NCBI GenBank assembly: GCA_041744755.1
Contig: JBGTKC010000075.1
Span: 62,001 to 126,000, forward strand
DNA: 64,000 nucleotides
From: CALDTK01 sp041744755
Lineage (GTDB): Bacteria; Bacteroidota; Bacteroidia; Chitinophagales; Saprospiraceae
Direction of reading: 5' to 3'
Shown here piece by piece: positions 25,864-34,811 of the stretch. Both the position numbers and the translations under genes were made by a program. How positions within the stretch are numbered: position 1 is the first letter of the stretch; every line of letters begins with the position of its first letter. A model generated the notes under the pieces. The model was not told where the DNA came from. It did not search any database and saw nothing but the letters and a program-made list of their open reading frames with translations.

Positions 25864-27786
25864 TTAGCTCTTGCTGTCGACCTCCTCGAACTCGACATCG
25901 GTGACGTCGTCCGTGGCGGAGCCGTTGCCGGCGTCTGATCCGTTGCCGCCCATATCCGGGCTACCCCCATCTGCCCCCGGAGCGTTGCCCGCGGCGTACA
26001 TCTTCTGGGTGGCGGCTTGCCAAGCGGCATTGAGCTCGGCAGTACCCGTTTCGACTGCGGACATGTCCTGAGTCTTGTGAGCTTCTTTGAGCTTATCGAG
26101 GGCGACTTGGATCTTCTCGCGGTCACCGGAGTCAACTTTGTCGCCGAACTCCTTGAGCTGCTTTTCGGTCTGGAAGACGAGCGAATCGGCAGCATTGAGG
26201 GCTTCGATTTTCTCACGCGCGGCCTTGTCAGTGTCGGCATTCGCCTCGGCTTCGGACTTCATGCGTGCGATCTCGTCTGGGCTTAACCCAGTACTGGCCT
26301 CGATGCGGACGTTCTGCTCCTTACCGGTCGCCTTGTCTTTAGCACTTACGTTGAGAATACCGTTGGCGTCGATGTCGAATGTGACCTCGACCTGCGGGAC
26401 ACCGCGTGGGCTCGGGGGAATGCCTTCGAGCTGAAACTTGCCAACTGAGCGGTTCTGGGCGGCCATCGGACGCTCACCCTGGAGGATGTGGATCTCGACG
26501 CTCGGCTGATTGTCGCTGGCCGTGGAGTAGGTTTTAGTTTTCTTGGTCGGAATCGTCGAGTTGCTCTCGATGACGACGTCGTAGACGCCGCCCATAGTCT
26601 CGATTCCGAGGCTCAGCGGAGTCACGTCGAGCAACAGCACGTCCTGCACGTCACCGGCGAGCACACCCCCCTGAATCGCGGCGCCAATGGCCACCACCTC
26701 ATCCGGGTTGACCTCGCGGTTGGGCTTCTTGCCGAAAAACTTCTCGACGGCTTCCTGTACGGCGGGGATACGGGTCGAACCACCGACGAGGATCACCTCG
26801 TCGATGTCGCTCGTACTCATGCCGGCATCCTTGAGGGCTTCCTTGGTCGGCCCGAGCGTGCGCTCCACGAGGTTGTGGGCGAGCTGCTCGAATTTGGCGC
26901 GGGTGAGTTTTACCGTAAGGTGCTTCGGCACGCCGTCCACGGCCGTGATGTACGGCATGTTGAAGTCGTATTCGGTCGTGCTCGACAGGTCGATCTTCGC
27001 CTTCTCCGCTTCTTCCTTGAGGCGCTGAAGGGCCATTGGGTCCTTGCGGAGATCGATGTTCTCCTGATCCTTAAAAGTGTCGGCGAGCCAGTCGATGATG
27101 AGGCGGTCGAAGTCGTCACCGCCGAGCTGAGTGTCGCCGTTGGTGCTCTTGACCTCGAAGACGCCGTCGCCGAGCTCCAGAACGGATATATCGAACGTAC
27201 CGCCACCGAGGTCGTATACCGCGATGGTCATGTCTTTGCCAGACTTATTGAGACCATAGGCGAGAGCGGCCGCCGTTGGCTCGTTAATGATCCGCTTGAT
27301 GGTTAGACCCGCGATCTCGCCGGCCTCTTTGGTTGCTTGGCGCTGAGAGTCGTTGAAATAGGCAGGCACGGTGACGACAGCCTCCGTGACCTCTTGGCCG
27401 AGATAGTCCTCCGCCACCTTCTTCATCTTCTGCAGGATCATCGCGCTGATCTCCTGAGGGGTGTATTCACGATCGTCGATCTTGACGCGGACCGTATCGT
27501 TAGCGCCCTTAATAACGGCGTACGAAGCGTGCGAAACGTCCTCGGTGACCTCGCTAAAACGGCGGCCCATGAAGCGCTTGACGGAAGAGACCGTACGCTT
27601 AGGGTTGGTGATGGCCTGGCGCTTGGCTGGGGCGCCGATCTTGCGGTCGCCATTGTCTAGGAATGCGACCACCGAGGGAGTCGTGCGTTTGCCTTCGTCG
27701 TTGAGGATGACCTCAGGGGTGTTACCTTCCATCACTGCGACGCAGCTGTTGGTCGTACCCAGGTCGATACCGATTATCTTACTCAT
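25864..27786 (-). CDS. dnaK: chaperone DnaK (Hsp70)
   Basis: A 640-residue Hsp70. The ATPase domain has GIDLGTTNSCVAV at the N terminus, YDLGGGTFDISVLELGDGVFEV and VGGSTRIPAVQ. The substrate domain has LLLDVTPLSLGIETMGGV, and the C-terminal lid ends in a glycine-rich stretch followed by acidic DVTDVEFEEVDSKS. The start is ATG 27786 (MSKIIGIDLG); the ORF can be read further upstream but has no similarity there. No grpE or dnaJ is adjacent. Two hairpin-repeat copies lie in the upstream gap. Confidence 0.98.
   Translation of the reverse strand: MSKIIGIDLGTTNSCVAVMEGNTPEVILNDEGKRTTPSVVAFLDNGDRKIGAPAKRQAITNPKRTVSSVKRFMGRRFSEVTEDVSHASYAVIKGANDTVRVKIDDREYTPQEISAMILQKMKKVAEDYLGQEVTEAVVTVPAYFNDSQRQATKEAGEIAGLTIKRIINEPTAAALAYGLNKSGKDMTIAVYDLGGGTFDISVLELGDGVFEVKSTNGDTQLGGDDFDRLIIDWLADTFKDQENIDLRKDPMALQRLKEEAEKAKIDLSSTTEYDFNMPYITAVDGVPKHLTVKLTRAKFEQLAHNLVERTLGPTKEALKDAGMSTSDIDEVILVGGSTRIPAVQEAVEKFFGKKPNREVNPDEVVAIGAAIQGGVLAGDVQDVLLLDVTPLSLGIETMGGVYDVVIESNSTIPTKKTKTYSTASDNQPSVEIHILQGERPMAAQNRSVGKFQLEGIPPSPRGVPQVEVTFDIDANGILNVSAKDKATGKEQNVRIEASTGLSPDEIARMKSEAEANADTDKAAREKIEALNAADSLVFQTEKQLKEFGDKVDSGDREKIQVALDKLKEAHKTQDMSAVETGTAELNAAWQAATQKMYAAGNAPGADGGSPDMGGNGSDAGNGSATDDVTDVEFEEVDSKS
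26907..26921 (+). repeat. T4-hairpin repeat, ACC/GGT stem, GTAA loop
   Basis: GTTTTACCGTAAGGT, antisense in dnaK; encodes LTVKL. Confidence 0.65.
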
Positions 27787-27831
27787 GAGAATGGGTTTTT
27801 GTGTTGTAACATAGTACACATCAAATGATAC

Positions 27832-27846
27832 GCCTTTCGGCAAAAC
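27832..27846 (-). repeat. T4-hairpin repeat, GCC/GGC stem, intergenic
   Basis: GTTTTGCCGAAAGGC upstream of dnaK. Confidence 0.85.
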
Positions 27847-27893
27847 CTGCCGCTTTAGCAGTCGTGCACGAGTGGCCCCAGCAAGTGCGTCAC

Positions 27894-27908
27894 GTATTGG
27901 CGAAAGCC
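27894..27908 (+). repeat. T4-hairpin repeat, TATT variant, intergenic
   Basis: GTATTGGCGAAAGCC, 47 bases from the previous copy and in the other orientation. Confidence 0.7.
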
Positions 27909-27946
27909 GCCTGACATAACTTCCGCAGGAGACCCTGGCGCGAATC

Positions 27947-28954
27947 CTACTGAAAGTTAAGTTCGCGGGTAGCGACGCTGAGGCGTAGAGAGTCGAAACT
28001 GGCTGGTTGGAGCGTGGCCGTCGTCCCTTGCTTAAGTTGGGTAATACTACCGATCAGGCCTAGGCCTCCTTCGACATTGGTGAATTCGGGCAACTCCTGG
28101 GTCGCGGTGATGCCGCTGTTGGCGCGGAGCAAGGTCCGGTATGCGAGGTAGGCGTCGTCCCCCCCCGTGAGGACGAGCTGCATGTAGTCGAAGCGCCTCG
28201 CGATGCCTGGATCTTTCCTCAGGCGTGTCCCGAGGAAGCCGAGGAGCCCGTCCAGCGGTACGGAAGCCGTGTTGGCGTTGGGGTCAATGCTTTGGGCCGG
28301 CGTATAATACACCAGTTTCTGGGTGCTCCCTCCCGGGCCCGTCTCGGTGTAGGCAAAGTTGAAGCCTAGCTCGAATACCTTGATCTCGGCGCCGCTGCTC
28401 GCGCGGCCCCAATTGAAAGTGAAATCGTTGCGGCTCGTGAACGAGTACGCCTCGGGCGGTATGCCGCCGGCGACGTTCCTGAAATTGAGAGGTGTCAGAA
28501 TGGTGGCGCGGGCCACGAAGGTGACTCCCTGTGGCAGCATGCCCTCGAGCACGATCTCGTCGCCGGGCTCCGGCGCCAGGGCGGAAAGACGAAAGCGATA
28601 AGCGAGGTTCACGTCCAGCGGGAAGGGTCCCGGTGCCCTGACTACGCCCTCCTCGGTGAGGTTGACTCGCGTGAGCGCGGTGGACGTCCCGGAGCGGGGG
28701 TTGCGGGCCGTCACGGAGAGTGCCTCGGCGGAGAAGTAGACCGAATCGGAGTTCTGGGCGGACAGGAGGGCATTGCCGTCACCGGAGAAGCGGAAGGTAC
28801 GTGAGATGCTGATGAGCTGCTGATCTTCGGAGCCATTTATCAGTCCGTAGACCACCGGTAGTCCCGGATCGTCGCTGAAAAGCTCGATGTCATTACTGCA
28901 GGCGCTGAGCAGGGCCGTAAGTAGGAGGACTGAAAGCAACCGCACTCTGGTCAT
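27947..28954 (-). CDS. DUF4249-like lipoprotein
   Basis: A 335-residue lipoprotein: the signal peptide ends LLSACSN, with the lipidated Cys near residue 19. The N-terminal half is Ig-like beta structure, and the C-terminal NVEGGLGLIGS block matches the end of DUF4249 proteins of Bacteroidota, which often lie beside TonB receptors. Here no receptor is adjacent. The ATG at 28954 is chosen because the earlier ATG at 28963 falls inside a perfect -7 box. Confidence 0.72.
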   Translation of the reverse strand: MTRVRLLSVLLLTALLSACSNDIELFSDDPGLPVVYGLINGSEDQQLISISRTFRFSGDGNALLSAQNSDSVYFSAEALSVTARNPRSGTSTALTRVNLTEEGVVRAPGPFPLDVNLAYRFRLSALAPEPGDEIVLEGMLPQGVTFVARATILTPLNFRNVAGGIPPEAYSFTSRNDFTFNWGRASSGAEIKVFELGFNFAYTETGPGGSTQKLVYYTPAQSIDPNANTASVPLDGLLGFLGTRLRKDPGIARRFDYMQLVLTGGDDAYLAYRTLLRANSGITATQELPEFTNVEGGLGLIGSITQLKQGTTATLQPASFDSLRLSVATRELNFQ

Positions 28955-28960
28955 GTACTG

Positions 28961-28968
28961 CAAAAGTA
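28961..28968 (-). promoter_or_regulatory. -7 box of the DUF4249-like gene
   Basis: TACTTTTG on the minus strand, six bases before the ATG at 28954, implying an almost leaderless mRNA. Confidence 0.55.
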
Positions 28969-29016
28969 CACTTCCCCCCGGGCCGCCGCCCCCGAATCCC
29001 CCCGTGCCGCGTGCAC

Positions 29017-29024
29017 TACTTTGG
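29017..29024 (+). promoter_or_regulatory. -7 box of panB
   Basis: TACTTTGG, 28 bases before the panB ATG. It is divergent from the box at 28961-28968, so the two promoters share one short region. Confidence 0.45.
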
Positions 29025-29052
29025 CCGCCCGAATCACCAATGCCCCAAGTTC

Positions 29053-29871
29053 ATGTCGGTCCACGCTGACGTCAAGCGCATCACCACCCACGTCCTCCAG
29101 GCCATGAAGGCGAAGGGGGAGCCCATCGCGATGCTCACGGCCTACGATTACACGATGGCGCGGATCCTGGATGGGGCCGGCGTGGACGTGCTGCTGGTCG
29201 GGGATTCGGCGAGCAACGTGGTGGCCGGCCACGAGACCACCCTGCCTATCACTCTCGACCAGATGATCTTCATGGCCGGCAGCGTGGTAAGGGGAACGTC
29301 GAAAGCGCTGGTGATCGTCGACTTGCCTTTCGGAAGTTACCAGGGCAACAGCTCGCGCGCGCTCGACTCCGCGATCCGAATCATGAAGGAGAGTGGCGCC
29401 CACGCCGTCAAGCTCGAGGGCGGGCACGAGATCGCCGAGTCCATAAAGCGCATCCTGTCGGCCGGCGTTCCGGTGATGGGGCACCTCGGTCTTACGCCGC
29501 AGTCGATCTACAAGTTCGGGACCTACAGCGTCCGCGCGCGCGAGGACGGTGAGGCCGGACGCCTTCGCGCTGACGCGCTCCTCCTCGAGGAATTGGGTTG
29601 TTTTAGCATGGTGCTAGAGAAAATTCCGCGTGGACTCGCCGGGGAAATCAGTAAGTCACTCAACGTCCCTACGATCGGCATCGGTGCCGGCAACGCCTGC
29701 GACGGTCAGGTGCTCGTAACTCCAGATTTTCTCGGGCTAAACAAAGACTTCAATCCCCGATTCATCCGACGGTACCTCGACTTGGCAGGGGTAATCGAAG
29801 GGGCGACGAAGACCTACATCGAAGACGTGCGCTCGCGGAGGTTCCCGGATCACAGTGAGTCTTACAAATAG
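29053..29871 (+). CDS. panB: ketopantoate hydroxymethyltransferase
   Basis: A 272-residue TIM-barrel enzyme making ketopantoate from ketoisovalerate and methylenetetrahydrofolate in pantothenate synthesis. Landmarks: AMLTAYDYTMARILDGAGVDVLLVGDSASNVVAG, DLPFGSY, AVKLEGG, VMGHLGLTPQS and IGIGAGNACDGQVLV. The start at 29053 gives the standard N terminus. mltG follows 14 bases later. Confidence 0.96.
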   Translation: MSVHADVKRITTHVLQAMKAKGEPIAMLTAYDYTMARILDGAGVDVLLVGDSASNVVAGHETTLPITLDQMIFMAGSVVRGTSKALVIVDLPFGSYQGNSSRALDSAIRIMKESGAHAVKLEGGHEIAESIKRILSAGVPVMGHLGLTPQSIYKFGTYSVRAREDGEAGRLRADALLLEELGCFSMVLEKIPRGLAGEISKSLNVPTIGIGAGNACDGQVLVTPDFLGLNKDFNPRFIRRYLDLAGVIEGATKTYIEDVRSRRFPDHSESYK

Positions 29872-29885
29872 CTGGCGCGCGTCTT

Positions 29886-30914
29886 ATGCGGACTAAGAAA
29901 ATCCTACTCCCGCTCGCGGCGGTACTTCTCCTTTCCGGTGTAGCGGGAGCCTGGTTCCTACTCGGCAATTTACCTCTCGCAAAACCCCTGGCGGACCGCG
30001 AGTTCCTCGTGCGTTTACCGACGGGCGGGAGCGTTAATGATCTGATCGACAGCGTATACGCGAGTGGCGCGGTAGGTGATACAGCGCTCGTGCGCCGGGC
30101 GATCGACCGACGGGGCTTCGTATACCGCAGCGGACAGTACAAGATCGACAGCGCGGCCTCGGCAAACGACATCGCAAAGGTCCTCGACGTAGCAGGGCAG
30201 GAGGCCAGCCGCATCGTGCTCACCAACGCCCGCCTGCTCGGCAACATGGCCGCTCAGGCTACGCGTTTTATCGAAATCGACAGCGCGGCCCTCGTGGCGG
30301 CGATGCTGGACTCGGTCTGGCTAGACTCGGTTGGCTATACTCCGCAGACCGTGATGGCGATCGTCATCCCGAATACGTACAACGTATACTGGGACGCCTC
30401 CGCCGAGGAGGTGCGCGATCGACTCCTCAGCGAGCAGCGGCGCTTCTGGGAGCGGGACGGCCGTAAGGCCACCGCCGACAGCCTCGGGTACTCTACCACC
30501 GAGGTCTACACGCTCGCCTCGATCGTCGAATCAGAGACCCAGAACAAGGCCGAGCGCCCGACAGTGGCTGGCGTGTATCAAAACCGCATGCGCATCGGGA
30601 TGAAGCTTGACGCCGACCCGACGGTGGTGTACGCGATTGGCGACTTTAGCCTCAAGCGCGTGCTCTTTGTCCACCTAGAGCATGACTCACCATACAATAC
30701 ATACTTGTACCCCGGCCTTCCGCCAGGGCCGATCGCGATGTCTAGTATCTCCAGCATAGACGCCGTGCTGCACCCTGAGGAGCACGACTACTTCTTTTTC
30801 GTAACGAAAGGCGACGGGACCTCCACGCACAATTTCGCACGCGACATGCGTGGACATGAGGCCAACATTGCGCAGTTCAATCGCAATCTCGCGGCGCGTG
30901 GGATTAAGCGATGA
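29886..30914 (+). CDS. mltG: endolytic peptidoglycan transglycosylase MltG
   Basis: A 342-residue YceG-like protein with one N-terminal membrane helix (about residues 7-27) and a periplasmic domain. The catalytic Glu215 lies in ASIVESETQNKAERPTVAGVYQNRM. LDADPTVVYA and YNTYLYPGLPPGPI are the C-terminal signatures. It cleaves nascent glycan strands and ends their growth. It probably shares the panB transcript. Confidence 0.95.
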   Translation: MRTKKILLPLAAVLLLSGVAGAWFLLGNLPLAKPLADREFLVRLPTGGSVNDLIDSVYASGAVGDTALVRRAIDRRGFVYRSGQYKIDSAASANDIAKVLDVAGQEASRIVLTNARLLGNMAAQATRFIEIDSAALVAAMLDSVWLDSVGYTPQTVMAIVIPNTYNVYWDASAEEVRDRLLSEQRRFWERDGRKATADSLGYSTTEVYTLASIVESETQNKAERPTVAGVYQNRMRIGMKLDADPTVVYAIGDFSLKRVLFVHLEHDSPYNTYLYPGLPPGPIAMSSISSIDAVLHPEEHDYFFFVTKGDGTSTHNFARDMRGHEANIAQFNRNLAARGIKR

Positions 30915-31018
30915 GTGGAAAATGGTGCAAGGGAGCGATCCGGTCCAGAGCCTCAATGAGGCCGACTGCCTGGCCTTTGACAACCCTACCGTATGAGGCT
31001 GTCGCCGCGCCACCCGCG

Positions 31019-32902
31019 CTATTCGACAATTTCAAAGACCGCTGTCCCCTTCGCGACGATCTCAAGCGGTCCCGCCTGTCGAATTGCATCCGTCATGACG
31101 TCTCTAAGCTGGACATCCGGTGCCTCACCTAAGTAGCGCCCGAACTCGGTCGTTTTTGCAAAACCATTACTATTATACACGATCAGTAGGCGCCGTCCTG
31201 CCACCCCCTTTCGGGAAAACACATACACGCCGTCCTCCGGGACCCAGTGCATCATCTCGCCCTCGAAGAGGTCGGGATTGGCGCGGCGGTACTGTCCGAG
31301 GCGCTGGGTATACCTAAGCAGGGAGGCTTGTTTTGGCGAAAGCCCTCTGTTGGCGAAGGCGTCAACGCCGTCCCCCTCCCAGCCTCCGGGCATGTCGATG
31401 CGCCCGCCCTCGCCGAAACCTCCGCCCGCACCTTCGAGCGCTAGCTCCGTGCCGTAGTAGAGCATCGGCGTCCCCCTCAAAGTTAGTAGGAGGGTAATTG
31501 CCGATCTTAATTTGGCTTCGTCGCCGCCAAGGCTCGTGGCCAGGCGCGAGAGATCATGATTGTCGAGAAAAGTGACGAGCGCATTCGGGTCTTCGTACAG
31601 GTAGTCCTGGGTAAGGGTGAGCCAAAGCTTACCGACGCCCCCGACCCAGCTCTGCTCTTGCTGGAGCGCTTCCATGATGGCGTCTTTGAGTTGGAAATCC
31701 GTGACGGAGGTGTTGCCCCCAGGATCGACCGCCGTCTCCACGCCCGGCACGAAGGCCGCCTGGTTGGGGAGTCCGTCCACCCAGACCTCGCCGAAGAAGC
31801 AGAGCGTGGGGAAGTTGGCTTTCAGCTCCCTGGACCACTCGGCCATGAAGGCCGGGTCGCTGTACGGGTAGGTGTCCACGCGGTACCCGTCCTGCCCGGT
31901 GGCGCCCACCCACCATAGCGCGAGTTGCGTGAAGTAGCGTCGCACGTCCGGGGCATCCTGATCGAAGTCCGGCATGTGCTTGTCGAACCAGCCATTGAGC
32001 ATCTGGCGCTGATCGCTAGGCGCGGCGTGAGGATCCAGCACGCTCGGGATCCGGAAGTTGCTGCGCGTGAAGCTATCGGGCAGGTGCCACCAGCTCCGGT
32101 CCGGCATATCGGCATACAGGAAGTGCCTGTCGCCAACGTGGTTGGGGACCATGTCCATGAGCACCTTGATCCCCCGGGCGTGAGCGCTGTCAATCAGCGT
32201 CTGGTAAGCGGCATTTCCGCCGAGACGGTCGTCGACCCGGTAGTGGTCGGTGGCGGCGTAGCCGTGGTAAGATTCGTAAGGCTGATCGTTCTCGAGAACC
32301 GGGTTGAGCCACAGCGCCGTGACACCTAGCTCACTGAGGTAGTCAAGGTGCGCGGTGACCCCCTGCAGGTCGCCGCCGTGGCGGAACAACACCTTGCCTC
32401 GGTCGACGCCACGTTGCGTCATTCCGGCGAGCACGTCATTGCTCGGCTCTCCGTTGGCAAACCGATCGGGCATAATGAGGTAGATCAGGTCCGACGACCG
32501 CAATGCCTGGGGTCGGCGTGCCTTCGCGAGCTCGAAAGGGTAGGCCTTCCCGTCGCCTCGGCGCAGCTGTAAGGTGGTAGGTTTTGCGGAAGCGTCGACC
32601 AAGAGACTTAGCTTGACGTAGTTACCGTTGGGGTAACCGACAGTCTTCAAGAGCCGCGCGCCCTGCCCCTCGACGGTGAAGGTTTGCGCGCCGACCGCCA
32701 GGTCGTAGATCAGGACATCGACCTGCCTCGTGGGAAGATCGACGAACCAGCTGGGCGGCATGACACTAGCGCCGCGGAACTGTGCTTCACCAGGGGCGAC
32801 TGGGGCGTAGATGCTCTCCTCGACGCCGGCGGGGAACTTTTGGAACCGATCATCCTGGCCGTGGAGACTCGCCGTCACTAAACAGACGAGCAAACCCAGC
32901 AC
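31019..32902 (-). CDS. exported GH13 alpha-amylase family enzyme
   Basis: A 627-residue glycoside hydrolase with a signal peptide (LGLLVCLVTASLHG). An N-terminal Ig-like domain (about residues 25-130) precedes the GH13 barrel. The catalytic residues are nucleophile Asp343 in GYRVDTYPY, acid/base Glu372 in CFFGEVW and Asp450 in LDNHD. The layout (N-terminal domain, barrel, short beta C-terminal domain) is that of cyclomaltodextrinase- or neopullulanase-like enzymes, so the substrate is probably an alpha-glucan. The GTG at 32902, 16 bases after the rsmD stop, is the start that gives a clean signal peptide; longer readings overlap rsmD. Confidence 0.88.
   Translation of the reverse strand: MLGLLVCLVTASLHGQDDRFQKFPAGVEESIYAPVAPGEAQFRGASVMPPSWFVDLPTRQVDVLIYDLAVGAQTFTVEGQGARLLKTVGYPNGNYVKLSLLVDASAKPTTLQLRRGDGKAYPFELAKARRPQALRSSDLIYLIMPDRFANGEPSNDVLAGMTQRGVDRGKVLFRHGGDLQGVTAHLDYLSELGVTALWLNPVLENDQPYESYHGYAATDHYRVDDRLGGNAAYQTLIDSAHARGIKVLMDMVPNHVGDRHFLYADMPDRSWWHLPDSFTRSNFRIPSVLDPHAAPSDQRQMLNGWFDKHMPDFDQDAPDVRRYFTQLALWWVGATGQDGYRVDTYPYSDPAFMAEWSRELKANFPTLCFFGEVWVDGLPNQAAFVPGVETAVDPGGNTSVTDFQLKDAIMEALQQEQSWVGGVGKLWLTLTQDYLYEDPNALVTFLDNHDLSRLATSLGGDEAKLRSAITLLLTLRGTPMLYYGTELALEGAGGGFGEGGRIDMPGGWEGDGVDAFANRGLSPKQASLLRYTQRLGQYRRANPDLFEGEMMHWVPEDGVYVFSRKGVAGRRLLIVYNSNGFAKTTEFGRYLGEAPDVQLRDVMTDAIRQAGPLEIVAKGTAVFEIVE
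31206..31220 (-). repeat. T4-hairpin repeat, CCC/GGG stem
   Basis: GTTTTCCCGAAAGGG in the amylase gene, sense; encodes FSRKG. Confidence 0.7.
31330..31344 (+). repeat. T4-hairpin repeat, exact
   Basis: Antisense in the amylase gene; encodes LSPKQ. Confidence 0.9.
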
Positions 32903-32918
32903 CGCGCGTCGGGTGGGG

Positions 32919-33455
32919 TTAGCGAAAAAAACTGAAATAGGTCTTCCCGTACTTGCGAATTCTCTCGAAGCGTGGATGTTCGCTAAAGTCATGGTTCGGA
33001 TTGTGTTCGAGCACAAACAGCCCGCCGTCCGAAAGTAGGTCGGCCGCGAAGAACTTGTCCGGGATCGTGTCCAAGGTAGGCAAGGGATACGGAGGACCGG
33101 CGAAGCAGTAGGTCCACTTCCCGTGCGCCCGCTCGAGGAAGCTAAAGACATCCGAGCGCACGACCGTAATCCGTTCCCGGATGCCGAGGTGGTCGCTTAA
33201 CTGCGTGACGAACTTAACCGCCGGCGGGTGCATGTCGACGTATGTAGCGTCTGGACACCCGCGGCTAATGCATTCGTAGCAGTGGTTGCCGGTACCGCCG
33301 AAGAGGTCCAACATCTTCATGTCGTCGAAGTCGATCTCGTTGGCGAGCACGTTGAAGAGCCCTTCCTTAGCGACGTCGGTGGTAGGACGCGTGGGCCACT
33401 TGTCCGCGGGTGGCGTGAAGCGGCGTCCCCGGAATTCGCCGGCGATGATACGCAT
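32919..33455 (-). CDS. rsmD: RsmD-family 16S rRNA (guanine-N2) methyltransferase
   Basis: A 178-residue RsmD-like enzyme, expected to methylate G966 of 16S rRNA. The N terminus MRIIAGEFRGRRF and RPTTDVAKEGLFNVL are diagnostic, and LDLFGGTGNHCYECISRG is SAM motif I. The catalytic (D/N)PPY motif reads FAGPPYPLP, with Gly120 where Asp is expected, a one-base GAT to GGT change. Activity may be altered, or it could be a sequencing error. It follows the DUF3822 gene by one base. Confidence 0.9.
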   Translation of the reverse strand: MRIIAGEFRGRRFTPPADKWPTRPTTDVAKEGLFNVLANEIDFDDMKMLDLFGGTGNHCYECISRGCPDATYVDMHPPAVKFVTQLSDHLGIRERITVVRSDVFSFLERAHGKWTYCFAGPPYPLPTLDTIPDKFFAADLLSDGGLFVLEHNPNHDFSEHPRFERIRKYGKTYFSFFR

Positions 33456-33456
33456 G

Positions 33457-34143
33457 CTAGGCGGCGATGAAGTCTTGCCGCAGGGCGGCGCTGTAGGCCA
33501 GCAGCAGCTCAGTCGACGGGTTTGATGCAGGAGGAGCTTTATGCAACTCCCCTTCGAGCGGAATCAAGTCGAAATAGATGCTCATCTTCCGGTGGAGTTC
33601 ACCCTCGACCGAAACTGCCCCTCCGACGTACACCGGACACTCCACCCGGTCGAGCCCAAAGTGCTGGTAGTGCGCGGCCAAGAAAAATACCGCGTCCGCC
33701 GCTACGTCGACGTGTTGAGAGGAGAAAAACACCACCTGCCCATCGCGGTGCAGAAGCAGCCACATAACCTGTCCGACGAAGAATGCGAGACCGAATCCGG
33801 ACCTCTCGTGCGCAATAGTATCTGCGGCCGCCAGAAATAATTCGGCGACGTGGTGTGGGTCTACCCCACTGTCCGCGGATTCGCTACTTCCCTCCGGGAA
33901 AACGCCTACCGCCCCGAGGGACGGTAGCCTCACGACTGCGAACTCGTATTGCTCGACCTTAGGGGTAGATGCAGAAAAGTACTTACCGCAATCTTCGCGG
34001 CGGAATAGCCGCTCGGGCACCATCTGCCACGCGCGACAGGTCTCGTACACGGTACGGCCCTCTCCGAGGTCTCCCGGGAGGGCCACGTTGAGTACGCCGC
34101 CCTCGTGACGCACGCCGATACGGGTGGCTGGGTCGGCCTGCAT
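33457..34143 (-). CDS. DUF3822-family protein
   Basis: A 228-residue protein of the kind usually found directly upstream of rsmD in Bacteroidota (DUF3822, an actin/Hsp70-like fold of unknown role). It has YEFAVVRLPSLGAVG and a C-terminal LLLAYSAALRQ. It starts at ATG 34143, which overlaps the stop of the preceding gene as TAATG. The call rests on position and general resemblance, so it is less certain than the catalytic genes. Confidence 0.65.
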   Translation of the reverse strand: MQADPATRIGVRHEGGVLNVALPGDLGEGRTVYETCRAWQMVPERLFRREDCGKYFSASTPKVEQYEFAVVRLPSLGAVGVFPEGSSESADSGVDPHHVAELFLAAADTIAHERSGFGLAFFVGQVMWLLLHRDGQVVFFSSQHVDVAADAVFFLAAHYQHFGLDRVECPVYVGGAVSVEGELHRKMSIYFDLIPLEGELHKAPPASNPSTELLLAYSAALRQDFIAA

Positions 34144-34730
34144 TACTCCCAATTACCCGAGAGCGTCGGTTGGCTACGGCTCCCGAACATCATCGTCGTT
34201 GTGGGATCGTAGGCATTGTCGTAGCGGCGGTAACGAGCGTCGGCATACTTACCCATGAAGGACTTATAAGGAGCAGACACCTGCACCACGTTAACCTGTG
34301 TCTTCTGGTAGGTCGTCGTATCCGCGTAGATCTCGAACTGGGCCCGCGGGCTGCTGTAAGGGATGTAGCGCAGGGAGTCGATGTTGATACCCAGTGAGCG
34401 GGCCGTGTCGATGGCGGACTTGTAGGTCGTGTCGTAGCGGATGGTGCCGGTGAAATTCGGGTCATCCGGATCACCGAATACGCTCACGATCGGTATGCGC
34501 CCGTTGCGCAGCGTGTTCTCGAGCTCATCGAACGATTTGGCGTAAGCCCCGCCGGAGATATCGCGGTAGATCGATTGCGCGTTGCGAATCTGCTTGAGGC
34601 GCCCTGAGACCGCATCGCGGCGAACGCTGAGCTCGTCGGCGAAATTGATCGGCTCCTTGATCGAGGAGTACAGCACGTACCCGAGGTAGGCCGCGAGGGC
34701 GACGAGGATTAGGTTGATGACAATCTTCAT
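34143..34730 (-). CDS. conserved membrane-anchored protein of unknown function
   Basis: A 195-residue protein with one N-terminal membrane helix (VINLILVALAAYLGYVLYSSI, written here in two parts: VINLILVALAAY and LGYVLYSSI) and a periplasmic part beginning with a coiled helix (RRDAVSGRLKQIRNAQSIYRD). The helix resembles pilin-like N termini, but no prepilin cleavage site is seen. It heads the operon with DUF3822, rsmD and the amylase. Function not recognised. Confidence 0.75.
   Translation of the reverse strand: MKIVINLILVALAAYLGYVLYSSIKEPINFADELSVRRDAVSGRLKQIRNAQSIYRDISGGAYAKSFDELENTLRNGRIPIVSVFGDPDDPNFTGTIRYDTTYKSAIDTARSLGINIDSLRYIPYSSPRAQFEIYADTTTYQKTQVNVVQVSAPYKSFMGKYADARYRRYDNAYDPTTTMMFGSRSQPTLSGNWE
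34534..34548 (+). repeat. T4-hairpin repeat, ATTT and GTAA variant
   Basis: GATTTGGCGTAAGCC, antisense in the membrane protein gene. Confidence 0.6.
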
Positions 34731-34811
34731 AGACGAACGCTTGTGTGGCAATAATACTCAAAGCACCTTGGCCGACGCACTCGACCTCCGCACAATTATA
34801 CACAACACCGG

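Noticed and set aside
32581..32593. GTTTTGCGGAAGC, and similar weak forms at 47421 and 61547
   Set aside because: Only two stem pairs or a broken T tract; counted as marginal and not listed as features.
33890..33903. CCCTCCGGGAAAAC, a possible three-base-loop relative of the repeat
   Set aside because: The spacing differs (GGA triloop) and there is only one such case; left out of the family.
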